In this document: one piece after another, positions 56,964 to 64,000 of the stretch
Position numbering within the stretch: position 1 is the first letter of the stretch
Layout of the letters: each line of letters starts with the position of its first letter
Assembly (NCBI GenBank): GCA_019634415.1
Contig: JAHQVJ010000039.1
Location: 1-64,000 of the forward strand
From: Myxococcales bacterium
GTDB taxonomy: Bacteria; Myxococcota_A; UBA796; GCA-2862545
Reading direction: 5' to 3'
DNA length: 64,000 bases
Notes under the pieces: generated by a model
Seen by the model: the letters and a program-made list of their open reading frames with translations, nothing else
The model's database searches: none
What the model was told of the DNA's origin: nothing
Translations under genes and position numbers: made by a program

Positions 56964-59399
56964 ATGCCACATCTAGACGACAAGAAGGAAGTCCACACTC
57001 CCGTTCCCGAGGATGCCTCCGCGGTGGTGCCCACCACCGAGGAGATCCGGGTGACCACGCCGGCTTCGGTGTGCGGCATGGGTCACCGCATGAAGCGCAA
57101 GGAGGATCCTCGCTTCATCCAGGGTCGCGGCAACTACGTCGACGACGTGAAGCTGCCGGGCATGCTCTACATGGACATCGTGCGGAGCCCCTTCGCGCAC
57201 GCCCGCATCAAGAGCATCGACTCCAGCGCTGCCGAGGCGATGGAGGGGGTCGTGGCCGTGATCACGGGCGAGACCCTGAAGGCCGCTGGTGATCTGCACT
57301 GGATGCCCACGCTGATGTCGGACACCCAGATGGTGCTCCCCATCGACAAGGTGGTGTACTACGCGCAGGAGATCTGCGTGGTGGTGGCCACCGATCGCTA
57401 CATCGCCGCCGACGCGGTGGAGAAGATCTTCGTCGACTTCGAGCCCCTGCCCGCCGTCGTGGACCCCTTCGAGGCCATGAACGACGAGGTCATCGTACGG
57501 GAGGACAAGGAGAAGCAGACGAACCACATCTGGCACTGGGAGGCGGGCGACAAGGACGCCACCGACCAGATCTTCTCGAGTGCCGCCAAGGTGGTGCAGC
57601 AGAAGATGTACATCCCGCGCATCCACGTGGCGTCCATCGAGACCTGCGGCATGGTGGCCAACTACAACAAGGCCCGCGGGCACATGCAGATCTACATGAC
57701 CTCGCAGGCACCCCACGCGCACCGCACGGTGTTCGCCTTGGTGAGCGGCCTGCCCGAGCACATGATCCAGATCATCAGCCCCGACATCGGCGGTGGGTTC
57801 GGCGGAAAGGTGCCGGTGTACCCAGGCTACGTGTGCTGTGCGGTGGCCAGTCTGGTCATCGGCAAGCCCGTGAAGTGGATCGAGGACCGCAGCGAGAACC
57901 TGCAGGCCGACAGCTTTGCGCGGGACTACCACATCGACGCCGCCATGGCGCTGGATGCCTCGGGCAAGATCACCGGGCTGAAGGTGAAGACCCTGTCGGA
58001 TTGTGGCGCCGCCGATGCGGCCGCGAACCCGAGCAAGTTCCCTGCGGGCCTGTACTCCATCTGCACGGGCTCCTACGACATGTCCGCGGCCCACGTGGAG
58101 GTGGACGGCGTCTACACCACCAAGCCTCCGGGTGGGGTGGCCTACCGGTGCTCCTTCCGGGTGACGGAGGCCGTGCACATGATCGAGCGCATGGCCGACA
58201 TCGCAGCGCACGAGCTCGGCGAGGATCCGGCGGACTTCCGCATGCGCAACTTCATTCCAGCCACGGGCTTCCCGTACAAGTCGCCCACCGGCTGGGAGTA
58301 CGACAGCGGCAACTACGCTGCGGCCTTGCAGAAGGCCATGGACATGGTCGACTACCGCGCCCTGAGGCAGGAGCAGGCGGAGAAGCGGGCGCGCGGTCAG
58401 CTCATGGGCATCGGGATCTCGAGCTTCACCGAGGTGGTGGGCGCGGGCCCCTCGCGCGACTTCGACATCCTGGGCATCAAGATGTTCGACTCCGCCGAGA
58501 TCCGCATCCACCCCACGGGCAAGGCGCTGGCACGGTTCGGCACCAAGTCCCAGGGGCAGGGCCACGAGACGACCTACGCCCAGATCGTGGCGGAGGAGCT
58601 GGGCCTCCCCGCGGCGGACGTCCAGGTGGAGGAGGGCGACACCGACACGGCGCCCTACGGGCTCGGCACGTACGCCAGTCGCTCCACGCCCACCTCTGGT
58701 GCCGCCGCGGCCATGGCGGCGCGCAAGATCAAGGCGAAGGCCAAGAAGATCGCCGCCTACCTGCTGGAGGTGGGGGAGGACGATCTCGAGTGGAACGTCG
58801 ACAAGTTCCAGGTCAAGGGCTCGCCCGACAAGGCCAAGACGATCCAGGAGATCGCGTTCGCGGCCTACACCGACAACCCGCCGGGCCTGGAGCCGGGGCT
58901 CGAGGCCACCGACTACTACGATCCGCCCAACCTGACGTTCCCGTTCGGTAGCTACATCTGCGTGGTCGACATCGACACCGGCACGGGCGAGGTCACGGTG
59001 CGGCGGTTCGTGGCCATCGACGACTGTGGCCACATCATCAACCCGTTGGTGGTGGAGGGCCAGGTCCACGGTGGCCTCACCATGGGGCTGGCTCCGGCCA
59101 TGTACGAGGAGATCGTGTACGACTCGAACGGCCAGAACCTGACGGGCACGTTCGGCGACTACCTGGTGCCCACCGCGGTGGAGTCTCCGAAGTGGGAGAC
59201 GGGCCATACGATCACGCCGTCGCCTCACCATCCGTTGGGCGCGAAGGGCGTGGGGGAGTCACCCACCGTGGGTGCGCCTCCGGCCATCGCCAACGCCGTC
59301 GTAGACGCGCTGTGGCATCTGGGCGTGCGACACATCGACATTCCCATCACGCCGCAGAAGGTCTGGCGCCTGTTGCGTCAGCACGGCGTTACCGACTGA
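56964..59399 (+). CDS. coxL: Form I aerobic CO dehydrogenase large subunit CoxL (Mo-Cu active site)
   Basis: 811 residues. CoxL oxidises CO to CO2 at a Mo-Cu centre bound to molybdopterin cytosine dinucleotide. The active-site loop is AYRCSFR (residues 393-399). Its Cys396 (codon 58149-58151) is the copper ligand, and this loop is diagnostic for form I enzymes; form II and xanthine-oxidase relatives have AYRGAGR. Other landmarks are GGGFGGKVPVYPG for the cofactor, SQGQGHETTYAQI and GAKGVGESPTVGAPP with the active-site Glu. The N terminus MGHRMKRKEDPRFIQGRGNY fits the family. It is followed by the maturation gene coxF. Assigned as a genuine CO dehydrogenase with high confidence. Confidence 0.97.
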   Translation: MPHLDDKKEVHTPVPEDASAVVPTTEEIRVTTPASVCGMGHRMKRKEDPRFIQGRGNYVDDVKLPGMLYMDIVRSPFAHARIKSIDSSAAEAMEGVVAVITGETLKAAGDLHWMPTLMSDTQMVLPIDKVVYYAQEICVVVATDRYIAADAVEKIFVDFEPLPAVVDPFEAMNDEVIVREDKEKQTNHIWHWEAGDKDATDQIFSSAAKVVQQKMYIPRIHVASIETCGMVANYNKARGHMQIYMTSQAPHAHRTVFALVSGLPEHMIQIISPDIGGGFGGKVPVYPGYVCCAVASLVIGKPVKWIEDRSENLQADSFARDYHIDAAMALDASGKITGLKVKTLSDCGAADAAANPSKFPAGLYSICTGSYDMSAAHVEVDGVYTTKPPGGVAYRCSFRVTEAVHMIERMADIAAHELGEDPADFRMRNFIPATGFPYKSPTGWEYDSGNYAAALQKAMDMVDYRALRQEQAEKRARGQLMGIGISSFTEVVGAGPSRDFDILGIKMFDSAEIRIHPTGKALARFGTKSQGQGHETTYAQIVAEELGLPAADVQVEEGDTDTAPYGLGTYASRSTPTSGAAAAMAARKIKAKAKKIAAYLLEVGEDDLEWNVDKFQVKGSPDKAKTIQEIAFAAYTDNPPGLEPGLEATDYYDPPNLTFPFGSYICVVDIDTGTGEVTVRRFVAIDDCGHIINPLVVEGQVHGGLTMGLAPAMYEEIVYDSNGQNLTGTFGDYLVPTAVESPKWETGHTITPSPHHPLGAKGVGESPTVGAPPAIANAVVDALWHLGVRHIDIPITPQKVWRLLRQHGVTD

Positions 59400-59412
59400 G
59401 GAAGGAGGAGGA

Positions 59413-60231
59413 ATGCCCCACGCGTTCACAGCAGCGGCCGCCGATCTGGAAGCGCGCGGCATTCCCTACGTGACGGCGACGGTGGTACGGGTGGTCCCCC
59501 CTGCCTCCGCCCGCCCAGGCGACAAGGCGATCCTCACCCGCGACGGCCTGGTGCACGGCTGGGTGGGGGGCAGCTGTGCCGAGCCCATCGTGCGGGCGGA
59601 GGTGGCTGCGGTGCTCGATGCGGGCGAAGCCCGGCTCATCTGCATCACGCCGACGGCCGAGGAACTCGCGGGCCGTAGCGGCCTGGTGGTGCACACCATG
59701 ACCTGCTTCAGCGGTGGAGCCATCGACGTGTATCTCGAGCCCACGCTGCCCTCGGATCAGCTGGTCGTGTTCGGCCGCTCTCCGGTGGCGCTGGCGCTGT
59801 GCGAGCTGGGAGCCTTCATGGGCTACCGCGTGCAGCACGTACCGGAAGCCGAGGCGATGGAGTCACTGACGGCCTTCGAGCCTTCCCAGACGGCGGCGGT
59901 GGTGGCCACCCACGGCAACTTCGACGCCGACGCGCTGCACCATGTGTTGGGGGTGGGCGCTTGCTACGTGGGGCTGGTGTGCAGCCCGAAGCGGGGTGCG
60001 GCGATGCGCCAGCGCCTCGCGGACGACGGTGTGAGCGACGAGCAGCTCGCTGCGATCGACGCGCCGGCGGGGGTTCACCTCGGCGCGCGAACGCCCCAGG
60101 AGGTGGCGGTCTCGATCATGGCGTCGGTGGTGGCGGCGCGCAGGGGGCGGCAGGTGTCGTCGGAGCCAGTGGACGCGTCAGCGACCGAGACGGTCACCGA
60201 GGGTGCCGCGAGCGGCTGCTGCTCTGGCTGA
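59413..60231 (+). CDS. coxF: XdhC/CoxF-family maturation factor
   Basis: 272 residues behind GGAGGAGG. The XdhC family loads sulfurated molybdenum cofactor into molybdenum hydroxylases. The N-terminal domain reads VTATVVRVVPPASARPGDKA, WVGGSCAEPIV; the C-terminal Rossmann-like domain has LVVFGRSPVALALCELG and VGLVCSPKRGAAMRQRL, followed by IDAPAGVHLGARTPQEVAVSI. It ends in CCSG, whose two Cys might take part in sulfur transfer. In cox clusters this position is held by CoxF. It is the last gene of the operon. Confidence 0.9.
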   Translation: MPHAFTAAAADLEARGIPYVTATVVRVVPPASARPGDKAILTRDGLVHGWVGGSCAEPIVRAEVAAVLDAGEARLICITPTAEELAGRSGLVVHTMTCFSGGAIDVYLEPTLPSDQLVVFGRSPVALALCELGAFMGYRVQHVPEAEAMESLTAFEPSQTAAVVATHGNFDADALHHVLGVGACYVGLVCSPKRGAAMRQRLADDGVSDEQLAAIDAPAGVHLGARTPQEVAVSIMASVVAARRGRQVSSEPVDASATETVTEGAASGCCSG

Positions 60232-60255
60232 CAGCCGACAGCCGACACCTGATCC

Positions 60256-60648
60256 TCAGCAGTCGCAGGGCCAGTCCGTGTCGAGGTCGATGACCGTGAT
60301 CACGGGCGTGTTGCGCTCGCAGGCCCCGAAGACCATGCGAGCGTGCTGGCCGTCGGAGGTGGTGCCCTCCAGCGCGTAGGACGGGCACTTGCCGTCGAAG
60401 CGTGTGCGCGAGGGGTCCACGACGCCGTTCTTCAAGATCTCCTCCACCTCCCCTTCGTCGAAGTGGCGGCAGTCCATGCGACAGCGCGCGTGGTGGGTGA
60501 AGCCCAGCGGACGGCTGCGCATGAGAGACACCCCGTCATCGGGTGCCACCACGGGCTGGATCCGAGGGCTCGGGGTCGGCGAGGGGGCGGAGATGGGCGT
60601 GGGAGCAGGCACGGGCTCCACCACGCCGCAGGCGAACAGCCACCACAT
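60256..60648 (-). CDS. Lipoprotein with DUF4258 domain
   Basis: 130 residues from ATG 60648, with AGGAG 5 nt upstream. The start MWWLFACG provides a very short lipobox. A Pro-rich linker (PVPAPTPISAPSPTPSP) leads to a DUF4258-like domain (FTHHARCRMDCRHFDEGEVEEIL, with ILKNGVVDPSRTRF, then MVFGACERNTPVITVI). DUF4258 resembles toxin-type RelE folds in sequence pattern, though its role here at the membrane is unknown. Extra Cys residues suggest a disulfide. Confidence 0.7.
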   Translation of the reverse strand: MWWLFACGVVEPVPAPTPISAPSPTPSPRIQPVVAPDDGVSLMRSRPLGFTHHARCRMDCRHFDEGEVEEILKNGVVDPSRTRFDGKCPSYALEGTTSDGQHARMVFGACERNTPVITVIDLDTDWPCDC

Positions 60649-60717
60649 GGAGGCTCCTTGGGTGAGGGCGTGTTGTACCCCAGGAGCTGTCGCGGTACCC
60701 AACCGCAGGAGGTGGAC

Positions 60718-61173
60718 GTGGCCCTTTGGATCCTGCCGCTGTTCGTGGCGTGCGACACCGACGAGGGTGTCGTGGGGGAGACGAAAGAGGTGATCGAGGC
60801 CATCGAGGATGGCAAGTCCCTCAAGCAGATCGGCAAGCAGGCCAAGGACGTCCTGAAGACGCTCAACCAGGACAGAAAGGACGTCGAGGCCAAGCTGGAG
60901 GACTTCGAGAAGTGGGCGCGCAAGGCTCACAAGTCGATCAAGTCCGAGGCCAAGGACCTCGACGAGCGCCTGGCGAAGCTCGACGATCAGCTGGCGCGCG
61001 TGCGCGAGCAGCTCGCGGCAGGCAAGGAACTCACCGACGACGTGCGCAAGGTGATCTCGGACCTCGAGGGCGAGATCAAGTCCTTGTCGGAAGATGCGCA
61101 CATCCCCGCCGACGAGCTCGACGCGGAGCCAGAGGAAGGCACTGCCGAGGAAGCGGCTCCCTCCGAGGAGTAG
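60718..61173 (+). CDS. Coiled-coil lipoprotein
   Basis: 151 residues from GTG 60718, with AGGAGG 5 nt upstream. The signal is VALWILPLFVAC, giving lipidation at Cys. The mature protein is a long charged coiled coil (KEVIEAIEDGKSLKQIGK to VRKVISDLEGEIKSL) with an acidic tail. It resembles small outer-membrane lipoproteins of unknown role. Its stop TAG abuts the stop of the TldD-like gene on the other strand (61171-61176 reads TAGCTA). Confidence 0.72.
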   Translation: MALWILPLFVACDTDEGVVGETKEVIEAIEDGKSLKQIGKQAKDVLKTLNQDRKDVEAKLEDFEKWARKAHKSIKSEAKDLDERLAKLDDQLARVREQLAAGKELTDDVRKVISDLEGEIKSLSEDAHIPADELDAEPEEGTAEEAAPSEE

Positions 61174-62865
61174 CTACGGCAGCGGCGGCGCGGTGAGCAC
61201 CGGCACGTCGCGCGGGTCGGCCGAGGTGGGCACCAGCTCCACCTCGCCCACCAGCACGTCGGGCGCGGACAGCCAGCTCGCCACCCCCTCCGTGGGCGAC
61301 AGCGATGCGTAGGAGCCCCGCAGCGGAGCCATGAAGCTGCCCTCGGACTGCGGACCCGCCGACAGGATGTCGCGGAGGATCCACCGCTGCACGGCGGCGA
61401 ACCGTGCACCCCGGAGCCGCTCCTCCGAGCCGTCGGCGCGGACCCGGTAGACGGCCACCGGCGGAGGCAGGGCCGTGCCCTCGTCCACCGCGTCGAACCA
61501 GGTGCCGTCGGCCAGCCGGAGCATGGAGGGCTCCTGTAGCCGGCGCACCACCAGCACGTGGTCGCGTCCGTAGTCGCGGGCCACGCGCAGCGCCTTGCGG
61601 CGCAGGGCACGTCGCGAGCGATGGCGATCGGGCTGCACCTGGAGCTGCGTGACCCGCGCCGTCTGGCGGGTGCCCACCATGCCGCGGGCATGGCCATTGG
61701 TGGGACCCAGCCCCCGACGGGGAACACGCGTCATGGCCAGATCCCGCACGATGCCGTCGGTGATCAGCTGCACCGCGCTGGCTGGCGTACCCTCCATGTC
61801 GTGGGTGTAGGAACCCGGATGCGACGGCGCCCGCTGCGGATCGTCGGCTGCGGTCCACTCGTCGGGGAGCACCCGTCGGCCCAAGCGCACCGGATCCTGG
61901 TCGTCGCCCAGATCTCCGAAGAAGCTGTCGAACGGGATCTCGGGGGGCGTGCCCTGCAGCTGCGGGATCAGCACGTAGCGAAACAGGGTGCGCGCGGCTT
62001 CGCCCTCGAAGATCACGGGACCCACGTACTCCTCGGCCATCGGAGTCGCGGCCACCGTCGCCAGCAGGTCTGCGCGCAGCTGGCCGGCCTGCGCCACCAT
62101 CTGGGCCTCGGACGGCAGGTCCGACGGATCCCGCACCGTCCATAGCCGCTGATCCGTCACCAGCGCTCCGTCCGAGGCGCGGGCCATCACCACCGCGCGC
62201 ACCGTGGTCTCCTGGACCGGCGTGCGCACGTCGGTGCCTTCGCTGTCCACGATGCGCAGGTCCCCTGCTTCGTGGCCCACGTACACGTCTGCGAGCATCA
62301 GCTCTGGACCCGCCAGCGCACCGGAGATGGCGGTGGCCAGCTGCGTGAGGGGGCCCGGATCCGAGTGCGCGCTGGCGGAGCCCAGATCCGCCACCACCGG
62401 GCCCGTGAGCGTGTAGTCGCCGGGATGGGTGTCGGGTGGGGTCCACTGTGCCACCTTGCGGGCGCGCTGCTCCACGGCTTCCTTGTAGGCCGAGTCCGTG
62501 AGCCGCCAGGCCGCCGTCGCCAGGGCCTCGGGGGTCAGATGGGCAGGCAGCCCGGAGCGCCCGAAGCCGTCCTGCCACCCACCGAAGCCGGTGTTGTCGA
62601 GCTCGGGGGTGCCCACCCGCACCTCCACGCCGAGGAGGCCCTGCGGAATGACGTTGCTCCGCACGACGGAGCCCATGGAGGCGTGTACGTCCACCTGGTC
62701 CAGGCGCATGGTCTGGTAGCGCAGGTGGTACAGCTCGGGCGCGTCGGGCAGCGACAGCTGCTCGATGCTCCGCGTCAGCTCGGCCTCCAGCACGTCCCCC
62801 AGCCAGTCGGTGTCGGTGGTGGCGTCGGCGGCCAGCGCCGTGGACAAGGTGACGAGTCCGATCAT
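61174..62865 (-). CDS. TldD/PmbA-family protein lacking the metal-protease motif, exported
   Basis: 563 residues with a signal peptide (MIGLVTLSTALAADAT). The TldD/PmbA family comprises zinc peptidases that work in TldD-TldE pairs. Here the HExxxH site is replaced: the block EGEAARTLFRYVLIP (RYVLIP at 61963-61980) aligns with GEAAGVFFHEVLGH in the neighbouring gene. The LGPTNGHARGMVG segment is retained. It probably plays the structural TldE-like role. The signal peptide is unusual, since TldD/E normally act in the cytoplasm. The ATG overlaps the stop of the metal-site partner at 62862 by 4 bp. Confidence 0.85.
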   Translation of the reverse strand: MIGLVTLSTALAADATTDTDWLGDVLEAELTRSIEQLSLPDAPELYHLRYQTMRLDQVDVHASMGSVVRSNVIPQGLLGVEVRVGTPELDNTGFGGWQDGFGRSGLPAHLTPEALATAAWRLTDSAYKEAVEQRARKVAQWTPPDTHPGDYTLTGPVVADLGSASAHSDPGPLTQLATAISGALAGPELMLADVYVGHEAGDLRIVDSEGTDVRTPVQETTVRAVVMARASDGALVTDQRLWTVRDPSDLPSEAQMVAQAGQLRADLLATVAATPMAEEYVGPVIFEGEAARTLFRYVLIPQLQGTPPEIPFDSFFGDLGDDQDPVRLGRRVLPDEWTAADDPQRAPSHPGSYTHDMEGTPASAVQLITDGIVRDLAMTRVPRRGLGPTNGHARGMVGTRQTARVTQLQVQPDRHRSRRALRRKALRVARDYGRDHVLVVRRLQEPSMLRLADGTWFDAVDEGTALPPPVAVYRVRADGSEERLRGARFAAVQRWILRDILSAGPQSEGSFMAPLRGSYASLSPTEGVASWLSAPDVLVGEVELVPTSADPRDVPVLTAPPLP

Positions 62866-64000
62866 GGCTGCATCTCCGCGTCGCTGGAGCCGTCGGTGGC
62901 GGGGGCGCTGGGCTTGGCGAGCAGCGGCGGCCGATCCTGGCCCTTCTCCTTGAGCTGGAACTCCAGGCGGCTGAACAGCAGGCTCGGCGCCACCGCGCTC
63001 ACCGGCACCCAGCCGCTCTCTGCGCCGCAGGATCCGTTGAACACCGCTGGCTCGTCGCCGGCGGCGATCAGGTTGCTGAAGGCCACCAGCGGGGTGCCCA
63101 CGAGATCGATGCCGCGCACGAGCTCGTCGGGGCGGCCGTCGGCGTAGACCCGCCAGGTGGTGGACGCGCGCACGTTGAAGGCGTTGGGGGTGACGCGTCC
63201 CGTCATGGTGAAGCCGCCCTCGATCTCGTCGACGATGTAGCCGTAGGGCAGTCCCTGCCGGCGGACCTGGGCGAGGAGCCGAGAGCGGAGGCGCGCATCC
63301 GACGACGTGCGTGACGCCTCCACCACCGTGTTGCCCATGCGCGCCAGGGGCACGTTGCCCGTGGAGCGGCGTCCGTGACCGTTGCTGTGATCGAAGCCGG
63401 GGATGGGGGAGCGACTCATCAGGAAGCCCACGAAGCGCCCGTCGGTGACCAGCTCGGCGCGATCGGCGGCCACGCCTTCGTCGTCGTAGAGGTAGTGGCC
63501 GTTGAGCTGCTCCCCGTGCAGCTCGGCGATCCGGGGGTCGTCGTAGACGTCGATCCAGGAGGGCAGGACGCTGCGACCCACCTGCTCGGCGAACGTGCGC
63601 CCTTCGTCCTCACGCTTCTGGCGATGCCCCTCTACGCGGTGTCCCAAGACCTCGTGGAAGAACACGCCGGCCGCCTCGCCACGCAGCAGCACCGGTCCCG
63701 AGTAGGGAGCGCCGCGGGGCGCAGCCAGGCGGGCCTCGAGCTGCTCCACCGCCTCGACGGCCCAGGCGTCCAGCTCGCTCGGATCCGGGAGGCGGGCCGG
63801 ATCGTGCACGTCCAGCGCGCGGAAGACCGACACCTGGTCTCCGTCTGCCGCGGTGCTCGCCACCGTCAGCGACAGCCGTGCGTGTCGGCGCCCGTGCACG
63901 AGCCGCGTTCCCGCGGAGTCCACCAGCGTCGTGACCACCCGCTCGCCGGTCAACGAGACCTGTCCAGTGTGAACGGCATCGGCTTCCTGCAGGGCGCGGC
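62862..64000 (-). CDS. TldD/PmbA-family zinc peptidase (5' end outside window)
   Basis: At least 380 codons are visible and the frame stays open to the right edge, so the N terminus lies beyond the window. The metal-binding site FFHEVLGH (63639-63656) is intact. The family blocks GVAADRAELVTDGRFVGFLM and FDHSNGHGRRSTGNVPLARM are clear, as are SNLIAAGDEP and FNGSCGAESG. It is the catalytic half of a TldD pair with the downstream gene, to which it is coupled by a 4-bp overlap. The C-terminal tail (KPSAPATDGSSDAEMQP) is disordered. Whether it has a signal peptide cannot be seen. Confidence 0.9.
   Translation of the reverse strand, partial: RALQEADAVHTGQVSLTGERVVTTLVDSAGTRLVHGRRHARLSLTVASTAADGDQVSVFRALDVHDPARLPDPSELDAWAVEAVEQLEARLAAPRGAPYSGPVLLRGEAAGVFFHEVLGHRVEGHRQKREDEGRTFAEQVGRSVLPSWIDVYDDPRIAELHGEQLNGHYLYDDEGVAADRAELVTDGRFVGFLMSRSPIPGFDHSNGHGRRSTGNVPLARMGNTVVEASRTSSDARLRSRLLAQVRRQGLPYGYIVDEIEGGFTMTGRVTPNAFNVRASTTWRVYADGRPDELVRGIDLVGTPLVAFSNLIAAGDEPAVFNGSCGAESGWVPVSAVAPSLLFSRLEFQLKEKGQDRPPLLAKPSAPATDGSSDAEMQP

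Noticed and set aside
56973-59231. A 752-codon open frame on the minus strand opposite coxL
   Set aside because: CoxL has every family motif on the plus strand; the antisense frame is His/Arg/Val-rich with no domain and is a shadow.
61171-61176. Abutting opposite-strand stop codons (TAGCTA)
   Set aside because: A neat coincidence of two convergent genes, with no further structure to suggest function.
1-64000. tRNA, rRNA, CRISPR, insertion sequence or prophage signals
   Set aside because: I looked for tRNA-like cloverleaf arms, regularly spaced direct repeats with unique spacers, transposase motifs and phage structural genes, and saw none that I could support.

Overview
The window is high-GC DNA with densely packed genes on both strands, and I found no tRNA, rRNA, CRISPR array, insertion sequence or prophage. 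The gene content suggests a Myxococcota-like (former deltaproteobacterial) chromosome. The signs are Asp/Thr-rich lipoproteins with calcium-binding type-3 repeats, many small lipoproteins, Ser/Thr-kinase-like proteins with FHA and TPR modules, paired M16 peptidases and paired TldD-like proteins. This taxonomic reading is inference; no marker gene settles it.

Layout. Positions 1-3500 hold a lipoprotein with type-3 repeats (cut by the left edge), a tandem-duplicated Pmp3/YqaE membrane protein, an aldo/keto reductase-like protein and an unrecognised protein. Positions 3570-7170 hold two adjacent genes that each begin with a Rieske [2Fe-2S] domain, one fused to a ThDP enzyme and the other to a glutamate-synthase FMN domain. 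Positions 7200-15930 hold a 1514-residue pseudokinase/TPR/FHA protein, a flavin reductase, Pcm, a second pseudokinase and an outer-membrane-type protein. Positions 15940-19980 hold an ion channel with an RCK domain, a class V aminotransferase, a DUF1801 protein and an SRAP protein. Positions 20000-32200 are rich in exported proteins: lipoproteins, a signal peptidase I with an altered catalytic dyad, an oligopeptide-binding protein with one permease, and a penicillin-acylase-type hydrolase.

Positions 32460-41520 hold arginase, a phosphoesterase with a YhhN-type membrane protein, and a suf Fe-S cluster operon (Rrf2 regulator, sufB, sufC, sufD, sufS) with a palindromic operator ahead of the regulator. 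An HDOD protein and a 7Fe ferredoxin follow. Positions 41700-48510 hold a histidine kinase, a candidate HELCH-motif protein, a two-gene M16 peptidase pair and a coiled-coil membrane protein.

The most coherent pathway is at 52119-60231: a cox operon in the order coxD-coxE-coxG-coxM-coxS-coxL-coxF behind a good sigma-70-type promoter. CoxL carries the AYRCSFR active-site loop that defines form I (Mo-Cu) aerobic CO dehydrogenase. The bacterium can therefore probably oxidise CO, with M, S and L forming the enzyme and D, E, F and G serving maturation and membrane attachment. A PPK2 kinase and a winged-helix/NTPase regulator are transcribed away from this operon. The window ends in two coupled, probably exported TldD-like proteins, of which only the upstream one keeps the HExxxH metal site.
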